Source: Candidatus Omnitrophota bacterium
GTDB taxonomy: Bacteria > Omnitrophota > Gorgyraeia > Gygaellales > Profunditerraquicolaceae
Direction of reading: 5' to 3'
Length of the DNA stretch: 12,768 nucleotides
NCBI GenBank assembly: GCA_028687205.1
Contig: JAQUAP010000039.1
Span: 1 to 12,768 of the forward strand
Each line of letters opens with the position of its first letter. The first letter of the stretch is position 1. The notes under the pieces are model-generated. The model saw only the letters and a program-made list of their open reading frames with translations. It was not told the DNA's origin and ran no database searches. The position numbers and the translations under genes were made by a program. Positions 1-6,297 of this stretch are shown piece after piece.

Positions 1-444
1 TAACAGGTCATACTGGTAATTACCTACAATTGTATTCGCATACCCCATAACAACCATCGCTGTATTGGAGTCTGTGCCGTCAAAGGCAAGCTGAATGGAA
101 GCGTCTTTTCCGGCGTTGAGGTCGCGGCCAAAACCGCGGTCAATGTGGATAACTACGCTGGCTAAACCTTTATCCAATACATAATTCTGCTCCTTTTCGC
201 TGAAGATATAATGTTCAGGGATAAAATATTTAGAATAAGTAAACCTGCGCAGGAGCTCGCGGCTCTCTTTGGTATTATCGCGGTCTAAAATAGCTGTCGG
301 GACATAGTTGATATCTTTATTCGCGGCATACCCGAAGATGAGTATCTGGATAAGCGGAGTAATAAAAATAACGGTTTTCATCCGCGGGTCGCGGAAAATC
401 TGCTTAAATTCCTTTACCAGGATTGCCCTTGCCCGCTCAAACAT
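1..444 (-). CDS. ABC-2 type transporter permease, second of pair (YbhR-like), 3' part beyond window
   Basis: This is the N-terminal 148 residues of an inner-membrane ABC-2 permease; the frame stays open to the window edge, so it is cut by the window and not broken. The ATG at 444-442 follows the stop codon of the upstream permease after a single base, which implies translational coupling. The protein starts with a short cytoplasmic amphipathic stretch (VKEFKQIFRDPR), then a first membrane helix at about residues 24-41, then the start of the large extracytoplasmic domain. It parallels its neighbour at 446-1588 closely: FDGTDSNTAMVVMGY here matches VDGSDANTATIAMNY there, so the two are paralogous half-transporters. 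In YbhFSR-type exporters two such permeases form the membrane channel energised by the ATPases. The substrate cannot be read from the sequence; for this family drugs, cations or lipids are the usual suggestions. Confidence 0.9.
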   Translation of the reverse strand, partial: MFERARAILVKEFKQIFRDPRMKTVIFITPLIQILIFGYAANKDINYVPTAILDRDNTKESRELLRRFTYSKYFIPEHYIFSEKEQNYVLDKGLASVVIHIDRGFGRDLNAGKDASIQLAFDGTDSNTAMVVMGYANTIVGNYQYDLL

Positions 445-445
445 A

Positions 446-1588
446 CTAAGCCACCTTTTTCTTGAATTTCCTTACCGTAAGGCCAAACATGATCAGGGCG
501 AATAAAAACAGAAAAAGCGTCTCATCCCATAGAGTACTCATGGTGCCCCCTTTTAAGAATAGTTCCCTCAAGACAACGATATAATAGCGCGCCGGGACAA
601 GATAAGTAACTGCCTGGATAAATTTGGGCATATTAAAAATCGGGTAGATAAACCCGGAGAGAAGCACGGTCGGCAGCATCGTCGTGAGCGTCGCCAGCTG
701 GCTGGCCATTAATTGCGACCTGGCAACTACGGAAATCAATATACCCTGCGATAAAGCGCCGGTTAAAAATAGTGAGCTTAAAAAAATGAGTACAAAATAA
801 CTACCCCTGAAAGGAACGCCGAATAAAACCCTGGCCATAACCACGCCTACCATCAGGTCAAAGAACCCGATGGCAAAATAGGGGATGAACTTGCCAATAA
901 CCAGCTCAGGCGCTTTTACGGGAGTAGAGATCAACTGTTCCATTGTCCCCCGCTCCCATTCGCGGGCGACGCAAATGGAAGTAAGGAGCCCGGCGATAAT
1001 CATAATAATCATCGCGATGACCCCGGGGACAATAAACCAGGTGCTGGTCAGGCCCATATTAAACCAAACCCTTGAGCGGGCATCCACTGATTGAGGCCTG
1101 TTCAGGCCCAAGGAAGCAAACGTATCGGCTAACAGGTTCACGTTATAATTGGCAACTACTGTCCGCACATAGTTCATGGCAATGGTAGCGGTATTCGCGT
1201 CGCTTCCATCCACAATGAGCTGTAATGGAGCTGTTTTGCCGGATTCAAGATAATGGGAAAAATCTTTGGGGATAATCAGGGCCATCAGGACCTCTCCTGA
1301 ATTAATCATATGCTCAATCTCACGGTAGTTATCCGTGTAGCCGGTTATTTTAAAGTATTTGGAATTTTTAAAATTGAGCATAAAATCCCGGGTAAGCTCG
1401 CTTCCCGCATCCTGGTTCCAGACAACCGTGCGCACCTGGTCAATATCCAGGCTAAGGCCGTAGCCGAAAATCAAGAGCAGGAATATCGGAATTGCCAAAG
1501 CCAACCCTAAAGAACGCGGGTCGCGCTTAATCTGGATAAATTCCTTCCAGGCTATAGACTTAATTCTTCTTAGGCTCTGTCCGGTCAT
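446..1588 (-). CDS. ABC-2 type transporter permease, first of pair (YbhS-like)
   Basis: A 380-residue inner-membrane permease of the ABC-2 family, usual length for YbhS/YbhR-type proteins. Visible layout: a cytoplasmic N-terminal helix with WKEFIQIKRDPR, a first membrane helix at about 28-48, an extracytoplasmic domain at about 50-180, then five more hydrophobic helices at about 185-207, 233-256, 264-287, 296-318 and 355-372, and a basic tail (RKFKKKVA). The cytoplasmic loop after helix 2 carries the family motif around AREWERGTMEQLISTPV (208-224), the coupling region that contacts the ATPase. The start overlaps the end of the upstream ATPase gene by 29 bases and the stop lies one base before the next permease, so this is a mid-operon gene. 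The Shine-Dalgarno is weak (AGAAGA very close to the ATG), which fits translation by coupling. With the next permease it probably forms a heterodimeric channel. The substrate is unknown. Confidence 0.93.
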   Translation of the reverse strand: MTGQSLRRIKSIAWKEFIQIKRDPRSLGLALAIPIFLLLIFGYGLSLDIDQVRTVVWNQDAGSELTRDFMLNFKNSKYFKITGYTDNYREIEHMINSGEVLMALIIPKDFSHYLESGKTAPLQLIVDGSDANTATIAMNYVRTVVANYNVNLLADTFASLGLNRPQSVDARSRVWFNMGLTSTWFIVPGVIAMIIMIIAGLLTSICVAREWERGTMEQLISTPVKAPELVIGKFIPYFAIGFFDLMVGVVMARVLFGVPFRGSYFVLIFLSSLFLTGALSQGILISVVARSQLMASQLATLTTMLPTVLLSGFIYPIFNMPKFIQAVTYLVPARYYIVVLRELFLKGGTMSTLWDETLFLFLFALIMFGLTVRKFKKKVA

Positions 1589-2525
1589 ATTCTTCTATTG
1601 AAGCGACAAATACGTCTTCCAGGGAAGGAAGAATTTTATTCACGCTAAATCCCTCCGCTCCCGCACCCTGCAGGAATCCGTTTATCGCGGGGATAGCTTT
1701 AGCGCTGTCATAGACAACCGTATGGATATTCGCCCCGAAAAGCGCGGCTTCCTTAACGCCTTCTATCCCGGAGATTTTATCCAGCCAGGCCTGGGCATCG
1801 GTTATAACGATCTCAAGGACCTCGTTTTTCATGACTTTCGTCTTCATCTCCTGCGGAGTGCCTGTGGCAATGATTGTGCCGTGATAGATTAAGACCATGC
1901 GGTTGCAATTTTCCGCCTCATCCATATAATGCGTGGTGACAAAAACGGTTACGCCCTGGCTAGCTAAATCCTTGATAACCCCCCAGAAATTGGCGCGGGT
2001 TATCGGGTCAACGCCCGAGGTCGGCTCATCAAGAAAAATAATCCTCGGTTGATGGATAAGCGCGCACCCTAAGGCCAGGCGTTGCTTCCAGCCGCCGGCA
2101 AGCGTCGCGGTAAGATTACCTTCCATCCCTTCTAATCCCGCGGTGCGCACAGTTGCTTCAAAACGCTCTTTTTTCTCCTTCTGCGGGATCTTATATATGC
2201 CGCTGTAAAAATTAATATTCTCCTCTACGGTCAGGTCATTATAAAGAGAGAATTTCTGGGACATATAGCCTATATGCTCTTTAATCTTATGTTGCTCTTT
2301 GATAATATCATATCCGCCTACCTCTCCGCTTCCCGAGGTAGGGGAAATAATTCCGCAGAGCATCCTGATGGTCGTGGATTTACCCGCGCCATTAGGCCCG
2401 AGGAATCCGAAAATCTCGCCTGCCTTAACTTCAAAATTAATCCGGTTGACCGCGGTAAAATCACCGAATCTCTTTTCCAATTCCTGCACGCTTACGGCAA
2501 TATTATTTTGGCTGTTCTCTTTCAT
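1560..2525 (-). CDS. ABC transporter ATP-binding protein with DUF4162-like tail (C-terminal half of a split YbhF)
   Basis: A 321-residue cytoplasmic ATPase subunit of the ABC-2 exporter. Motifs in order: Walker A GPNGAGKST (43-51), Q-loop at MSQ (88-90), signature at 142-149, Walker B with catalytic Glu (IIFLDE, 162-167), D-loop SGVDP and H-loop His199 (TTHYMDEAE). After about residue 235 comes a DUF4162-type tail ending in PSLEDVFVA, typical of multidrug/ABC-2 ATPases. The signature reads LAGGWKQR in place of LSGG(x)QR: the key Ser is Ala143 (codon GCC at 2099-2097). The upstream ATPase keeps its signature but lacks the H-loop His, so the pair looks like an asymmetric heterodimer. In E. coli YbhF the two ATPase domains are fused; here they are separate genes overlapping by 23 bases. 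The gene also overlaps the downstream permease by 29 bases. Confidence 0.95.
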   Translation of the reverse strand: MKENSQNNIAVSVQELEKRFGDFTAVNRINFEVKAGEIFGFLGPNGAGKSTTIRMLCGIISPTSGSGEVGGYDIIKEQHKIKEHIGYMSQKFSLYNDLTVEENINFYSGIYKIPQKEKKERFEATVRTAGLEGMEGNLTATLAGGWKQRLALGCALIHQPRIIFLDEPTSGVDPITRANFWGVIKDLASQGVTVFVTTHYMDEAENCNRMVLIYHGTIIATGTPQEMKTKVMKNEVLEIVITDAQAWLDKISGIEGVKEAALFGANIHTVVYDSAKAIPAINGFLQGAGAEGFSVNKILPSLEDVFVASIEEYDRTEPKKN

Positions 2526-3243
2526 AATCTTTGATTACCTTAATGAATGCCTCTTCCAGGGTTTTAGTATTGTATTCTTTTTTAACCTTATCGGGAGAAT
2601 CGCAGCGCAGGAGCTTTCCCTTATGCATCAGGCCGACCCGGTGGCAACGCTCCGCCTCATCAAGATAGCAGGTGGAACAAAATATAGTGACCTTCTCTTT
2701 AAGCAGGTCGTAAAGTATATTCCAGAAATCCCTGCGCGAGACCGGATCAACCCCGTTAGTCGGCTCATCCAGGAATAAAACTTTCGGTGTATGTATAAGG
2801 GCGCAGGCTAAACCTAATTTCTGCTTCATTCCTCCGGAGAGCTTGCCGGCAAAACGCTGCTTAAAAGACAGCAGCCCGGAAAAGCCCAGCAAGCGCTCAA
2901 TAGCCTCTGCGCGTTTATCTTTGGCCACCCCGTAAACATCAGCGTAAAAATTGATATTTTCCAACACGCTTAATTCTTCATAAAGCCCGAAACGCTGGGA
3001 CATGTAGGCAATATGCTCTTTCAGGCTCTCTGCTTCTTTTACGGTATGCTTGTTGTAAACCCAGGCCTGGCCTTCGGTGGGATCCATAATTCCGGTTAAA
3101 AGCCGCATGGTGGTAGTTTTACCTGCTCCATCCGGGCCGACCAGGCCAAAAATTTCACCCTCTTCCACTTCCAGGTTCAGGTGGTCAAGGGCGGTAAGGC
3201 TGGCGAATTTACGGGTAAGGTTTTCGGTTTTTATGGTCACCAT
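2503..3243 (-). CDS. ABC transporter ATP-binding protein with substituted H-loop (N-terminal half of a split YbhF)
   Basis: A 246-residue ABC ATPase. Motifs in order: Walker A GPDGAGKTT (36-44), Q-loop MSQ (81-83), intact signature LSGGMKQ (135-141), Walker B with catalytic Glu160 (VLFLDE) and D-loop NGVDP. The H-loop, normally THxxDEAE, reads STCYLDEAERC, so the gamma-phosphate-sensing His is Cys192 (codon TGC at 2670-2668). The ATP site built on this subunit's Walker motifs, facing the neighbour's altered signature, is therefore probably slow or non-hydrolytic. The site built on the neighbour's Walker motifs and H199, facing this LSGG, is canonical. It lacks the DUF4162 tail of its partner. 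The start is the ATG nine bases after the adaptor stop, with only a weak AGG upstream; the end overlaps the next ATPase by 23 bases. Similar substitution in the first half of YbhF-type fusions is possible but was not checked. Confidence 0.94.
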   Translation of the reverse strand: MVTIKTENLTRKFASLTALDHLNLEVEEGEIFGLVGPDGAGKTTTMRLLTGIMDPTEGQAWVYNKHTVKEAESLKEHIAYMSQRFGLYEELSVLENINFYADVYGVAKDKRAEAIERLLGFSGLLSFKQRFAGKLSGGMKQKLGLACALIHTPKVLFLDEPTNGVDPVSRRDFWNILYDLLKEKVTIFCSTCYLDEAERCHRVGLMHKGKLLRCDSPDKVKKEYNTKTLEEAFIKVIKDYEREQPK

Positions 3244-3252
3244 GGCCTGAAT

Positions 3253-4089
3253 TTATTCAGTTATTATGTATGCGTCCGCGGGCATCCCGGGTTTTAAATC
3301 AAGGCTCGCATTATCAACCTTCACCTTGATCCGGTAAACGTACTTTACCCTTTCTTCATTGGTCTGAATGTATTTAGGGGTGAACTCTGTCTGGCTGGAG
3401 ATAAACGAAACCCGGCCGTTATACTTCTTCCCGCGGTAGGTATCGGTTTCAACATACGCCTTCTGCCCTAATTTAACTTTACCTAAATCCGTCTCGTTGA
3501 TATAAGCCGTGACCCAAAGGTCGTCCAGGTTCACGGCAGTAAAGACCGGAGAACCCGGCTGCACAACTTCGCCGGGGAGGGCGCTTTTTACCAGCACATA
3601 ACCGTCAAGCGGGCTGGCTAAATCCGCCCAGCCTAATTTTGTATTGGCCAGCTCTAAGGAAGCGCGCAGTTGTTTTATGCTGGCTGAGTCCGTATCCATT
3701 TTAGTCTTCGCCGCATCGCGCTGTTGCGCGGAAATCGCGCCTGCCTTAAGCAGGTTTTCCGCCCTGATATAATCATCATAATCCAGCTTATACTGGTACT
3801 CCGCTAATTTGAGCGCTGCTTCTGCTTCAGCCTGGACCTTGCTTAGCTCGTCTTTATTCAGCCGGGCGACAATATCGCCTGTTTTGATAACCTTGCCTTC
3901 GTCAGTTAAAAGCTCAATAATCTGTCCGGCTACCCTGAAGGAGATGCGCACATCATCCCCCTCAATATTTCCCGAAACCTTAATCACCTTGTTGTTGGCC
4001 TGCCTTTCTTTTAAGATAAAAACAACCGCCGCGTAAGAAGCGATGGCTAAAATCAGCGCTATAAGTATAAACTTTTTCTTTTTTTTCAT
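3253..4089 (-). CDS. HlyD/YbhG-type periplasmic adaptor (membrane fusion protein)
   Basis: A 278-residue adaptor that should bridge the ABC permeases in the inner membrane and the outer-membrane channel. It begins with a lysine-rich n-region (MKKKKK) and one hydrophobic anchor or signal at about 7-26. A biotinyl-lipoyl half-motif follows (VSGNIEGDDVRISFRVAGQI, 38-57), then a coiled-coil hairpin at about 80-150, the second lipoyl half (ASPLDGYVLVKSALPGEVV, 158-176), and a beta-barrel part ending in the typical LKPGMPADAYI (265-275). The hairpin is short, as in YbhG, and not the long form of HlyD. The start overlaps the stop of the channel gene by four bases (ATGA), a classic translational-coupling junction. 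The stop is nine bases before the first ATPase gene. The role follows from the family and from the gene order, adaptor then ATPases then permeases, which matches E. coli ybhGFSR. Confidence 0.93.
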   Translation of the reverse strand: MKKKKKFILIALILAIASYAAVVFILKERQANNKVIKVSGNIEGDDVRISFRVAGQIIELLTDEGKVIKTGDIVARLNKDELSKVQAEAEAALKLAEYQYKLDYDDYIRAENLLKAGAISAQQRDAAKTKMDTDSASIKQLRASLELANTKLGWADLASPLDGYVLVKSALPGEVVQPGSPVFTAVNLDDLWVTAYINETDLGKVKLGQKAYVETDTYRGKKYNGRVSFISSQTEFTPKYIQTNEERVKYVYRIKVKVDNASLDLKPGMPADAYIITE

Positions 4090-5675
4090 TTTTCCTCCCT
4101 TATAAAACCGTTGCCCATCGTCCTATCCAGCCTTGCCTTGGCCATAATATAATCGTAAGTGCTCTCCGCCAGGTTCTTTTCTACGTTAGCCAGGGAAACC
4201 TGCGCATCCAGCACATCCAGATTGATGCCTACGCCGTTATTGTAACGGACGTAAGAGATCTGCAGGGCCTCCTTGGCGTCCTGCAGATTGTCTTCCTGTG
4301 ACTTTATGACCGCGGAAGCCTGCTTTAAATCCAGGCAGGCCTGCCTTACATCAACAGCTACCTGGTCAGAGAGATTCTCTTTGCCGATGACTGCCTGCAT
4401 ATATTGGGCGCGGGCGCTATCCACTTTCGCTTTTGTCGAAAATCCGTCAAAGAGCGCCAGGCGCACGGTAAAACCTACATTCCAGTTATTATGCCTGTTG
4501 TTAAACATATTCCCCAGGTTATTGGATTGATAATAATATTCGGCGTTAGTTTCCAGCTGCGGGAGCCATCCTGCCCGGGCGTATTTAATCTGCCACTTGC
4601 TTATATCTATGCCTAAAGACTTCAAAATCATCTCCGGCTCATTCATGTAGGCGACTTTCAGGAAATCCTCCTCCCTTATTTCAAGCGGTTCATACAGCAA
4701 TTTATCCTTGATAATTATCTTATCGCTTACTTTTAAGCCGAGTAATTTATTCATCTCCGCGATGATCAGGTCTATTGAATTCTGGGCGTTGATTAACTGC
4801 GGCTCTAAAAGCGAGACCTGCACCTTGGACTGCAAAACATCAAACCGGGAAGCAGTCCCCTGTTGATATTTATTTTTTACTTCTTCGTAATGGCTTTCTG
4901 CCTGGTTTACAAGGTCTTCGGCAATACGCCTGGTTTCATAAGCCAGCAGCAGTCCGTAATAAAGCCTCTTGGCCTCCAGTTCCACATTAAGCCTGGTAGC
5001 CCGCAGGGTCTGGCCTTGCTCCTTCAGGGCAAGCTCAGCCTGCCTAAAAGCGGCGATATTGGCTCCGCCGTTATAAATAGTCTCGCTTAAGCTTACGCTC
5101 ATATTATTATTGTCTTTATACCCGGTAAATACCCCGACATCTTTTTTACTGCTGCTGCTGGAGCTGGTGAGCACCGCGTCATTACGCGTATAACCGGCGC
5201 TAAAATCAACCTTGGGCAGGAAGGCGCTCCTGGCGTCCAGTATCCCTGCGTCGGCTACTTTGAGCGCATACTCCTGTATCCGGATATCTTTATTGTTCTT
5301 AAAAGCGATTCTAATCGCCTCCTGCAGCGAAGAAAGCACTAAGGTTTCTGATTTAGGCTCTTCACAAAAAGCATTATGGCTGCCCAATAAGAGAAAACTA
5401 AAAATAGCGGCGGTTATGATTACTTTAGCCGATTTGTAAACGATGCTTTTAAATTCCCTGTAAAAGGGATAGCTCTTATTGGCGCTGAAGAACCTGGCAT
5501 TTGCGCGGTAATAACTTTGCAGGACCCCCTCTTTTTGCAGGTTATAAAGGGTCCTTTGAAAGACCCCGGGTTTGGTCTTTAAGAGGCGCCCCAGTTCCTG
5601 GATATAATATTGCTGCTCGGGGTGGGCGTAAAAAAGCTTAAGGAGCTTGAGGGTATTTTTGGAAAATTGCCTCAT
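4086..5675 (-). CDS. Winged-helix DNA-binding domain fused to a TolC-family outer-membrane efflux protein
   Basis: A 529-residue two-part protein. Residues 1-80 look like a winged helix-turn-helix domain: helix 1 at 6-17, an HTH around YYIQELGRLL (23-32) and PGVFQRTLYNLQKEGVL (36-52), and a wing around YYRANARFFSAN (55-66). It resembles the wHTH domains of small ArsR-like regulators or those preceding nucleotidyltransferase domains. A basic stretch and hydrophobic segment (about 82-99) then look like a signal sequence, with possible cleavage near AFC-EE (102-106). Residues 110-525 hold two outer-membrane efflux repeats, with YQQGTASRFDVLQSKVQ (270-286) and YNNGVGINLDVLDAQVS (478-494). A usual channel of this family has no DNA-binding domain. 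There is no ATG, GTG or TTG between the wHTH and the hydrophobic segment, so the signal is translated with the wHTH. The ATG at 5675 has GAGG eight bases upstream and a consensus promoter. It is the first gene of the operon. A natural fusion is favoured over an assembly error because the frame is seamless. Confidence 0.88.
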   Translation of the reverse strand: MRQFSKNTLKLLKLFYAHPEQQYYIQELGRLLKTKPGVFQRTLYNLQKEGVLQSYYRANARFFSANKSYPFYREFKSIVYKSAKVIITAAIFSFLLLGSHNAFCEEPKSETLVLSSLQEAIRIAFKNNKDIRIQEYALKVADAGILDARSAFLPKVDFSAGYTRNDAVLTSSSSSSKKDVGVFTGYKDNNNMSVSLSETIYNGGANIAAFRQAELALKEQGQTLRATRLNVELEAKRLYYGLLLAYETRRIAEDLVNQAESHYEEVKNKYQQGTASRFDVLQSKVQVSLLEPQLINAQNSIDLIIAEMNKLLGLKVSDKIIIKDKLLYEPLEIREEDFLKVAYMNEPEMILKSLGIDISKWQIKYARAGWLPQLETNAEYYYQSNNLGNMFNNRHNNWNVGFTVRLALFDGFSTKAKVDSARAQYMQAVIGKENLSDQVAVDVRQACLDLKQASAVIKSQEDNLQDAKEALQISYVRYNNGVGINLDVLDAQVSLANVEKNLAESTYDYIMAKARLDRTMGNGFIREEK

Positions 5676-5688
5676 CTTTAATGCCTCA

Positions 5689-5707
5689 TATATGCTTTTT
5701 GCATATA
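5689..5707. promoter_or_regulatory. Inverted repeat TATATGC-N5-GCATATA in the efflux-operon leader
   Basis: Perfect 7-base arms (5689-5695 and 5701-5707) surround a TTTTT loop. It lies between the expected start of transcription and the Shine-Dalgarno at 5687-5684. It could be a second operator, since the GCATATA half recurs at 5742-5748, or a small hairpin in the mRNA leader next to the ribosome-binding site. The sequence alone does not decide between them. Confidence 0.55.
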
Positions 5708-5719
5708 ATAATATCTATT

Positions 5720-5737
5720 TGAATATAATTATATTCA
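5720..5737. promoter_or_regulatory. 18-bp perfect palindrome over the -10 box (candidate operator)
   Basis: TGAATATAATTATATTCA is identical on both strands. It covers the whole -10 element and the expected start point of the efflux-operon promoter. Perfect 18-bp dyads are the usual form of sites for dimeric winged-helix repressors, though AT-rich DNA makes chance palindromes more likely. Because of its symmetry it also contains TATAAT on the plus strand (5724-5729), but no good -35 box goes with that copy. Confidence 0.65.
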
Positions 5738-5756
5738 TTTTGCATATATTTGTCAA
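5728..5756 (-). promoter_or_regulatory. Perfect consensus sigma70-type promoter of the efflux operon
   Basis: On the minus strand, TTGACA (5756-5751) is followed by exactly 17 bases and TATAAT (5733-5728), matching the consensus at all 12 positions. Transcription would begin near 5721, leaving a leader of about 45 bases before the ATG at 5675. The -10 box lies inside a perfect palindrome and one TGCATATA half-site lies in the spacer, so a bound repressor would block RNA polymerase. Such a strong promoter on an exporter operon would normally need repression. Confidence 0.87.
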
Positions 5757-5788
5757 GTTATTTTTTCAAGTTACCTATTTGAAAATAC

Positions 5789-5816
5789 TTGAATTATTTT
5801 TTTAAAAAAGTATAAT
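5789..5816 (+). promoter_or_regulatory. Probable sigma70-type promoter of the small secreted protein gene
   Basis: TTGAAT (5789-5794, 4 of 6 to consensus) is followed by 16 bases, including a T7A6 tract, and a perfect TATAAT (5811-5816). Transcription would start near 5823, giving a short leader with the Shine-Dalgarno AGGAGG at 5826-5831. It is divergent from the efflux-operon promoter: the two -35 boxes are 32 bases apart, so one bound protein could affect both. Confidence 0.7.
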
Positions 5817-5836
5817 GTAGCCAAGAGGAGGAATAA

Positions 5837-6295
5837 ATGAGAAAAATATTGCTGGGGAGCGTATTTTCTTTAGTTGTTCTTTTGGGGCTGGTTAAGCTCT
5901 CTTATTCTGCGGGAATGGATATCGAAGGATTAGTGGATAATTTTTACAAGGCGACTGATTTACAGCGGGCTGAGTTCCTGAAGGATAACCTGGGCAAAGA
6001 AATCTCTTCCGGCGGCACAGTCAGCAATGTAGGGGAATATGATTTCTTTGATACGGCTAACGACCTCGGCGGCACCTACTACCAGGTCAGCCTGGCCGGG
6101 CAGAAAACAAAAAATAATGTTACCTACCAGCTGGTATTTCTATTCAAAGATAAAGATAAGGTAAAAGATATTGATAAGGGCCAGAAGATCCTGAAAGACG
6201 GCAAGATTATCCGGATACTTGACGAACGCCTGCAAATCTCGGTGTGGATTTTTTGCGGAGAATTAGCCGAAACCGATAAAGCACTCTTGAAATAA
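5837..6295 (+). CDS. Small secreted protein, possible OB-fold (tRNA_anti-like)
   Basis: A 152-residue protein and the only plus-strand gene here. It starts at an ATG five bases after a perfect AGGAGG (5826-5831). Residues 1-25 form a clear Sec signal peptide (MRKILL, a hydrophobic core, SYSA with likely cleavage before GMD), so it should be periplasmic or secreted. There is no lipobox Cys. After a helical stretch (LVDNFYKATDLQRAEFLKDNL, given here as about 32-52) come alternating beta-like segments: GKEISSGGTVSNVGEYDF, TYYQVSLAG, VTYQLVFLFKDKDKV, KGQKILKDGKIIRILD. This pattern recalls secreted OB-fold proteins of the tRNA_anti-like family, where the GKxxxxxGxVxxV strand and the KGQ...DGKI strand are typical. 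That assignment is by eye and moderate at best. Divergence from the efflux operon suggests shared regulation. No function is assigned. Confidence 0.85.
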   Translation: MRKILLGSVFSLVVLLGLVKLSYSAGMDIEGLVDNFYKATDLQRAEFLKDNLGKEISSGGTVSNVGEYDFFDTANDLGGTYYQVSLAGQKTKNNVTYQLVFLFKDKDKVKDIDKGQKILKDGKIIRILDERLQISVWIFCGELAETDKALLK

Positions 6296-6297
6296 AA

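Larger units (their letters stand above)
5676..5836. other. Divergent intergenic control region
   Basis: This 161-base, very AT-rich gap separates the efflux operon from the small secreted protein gene. It holds both promoters, the candidate operators at 5689-5748, and between the two -35 boxes a looser repeat: CAAGTTA at 5754-5760 and again at 5767-5773, with ACTTGA in the other direction at 5787-5792. No additional coding sequence or RNA gene is apparent. Confidence 0.75.

Noticed and set aside
2299..2778. 159-residue plus-strand open frame across the junction of the two ATPase genes
   Set aside because: Both minus-strand ATPases are unmistakable over this span; the opposite frame shows no domain or signal and no clear start context.
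5678..5689. Three-codon frame (Met-Arg-His-stop) just before the channel start, possible leader peptide
   Set aside because: Too short to judge, overlaps the Shine-Dalgarno region of the main gene, and AT-rich leaders give such frames by chance.
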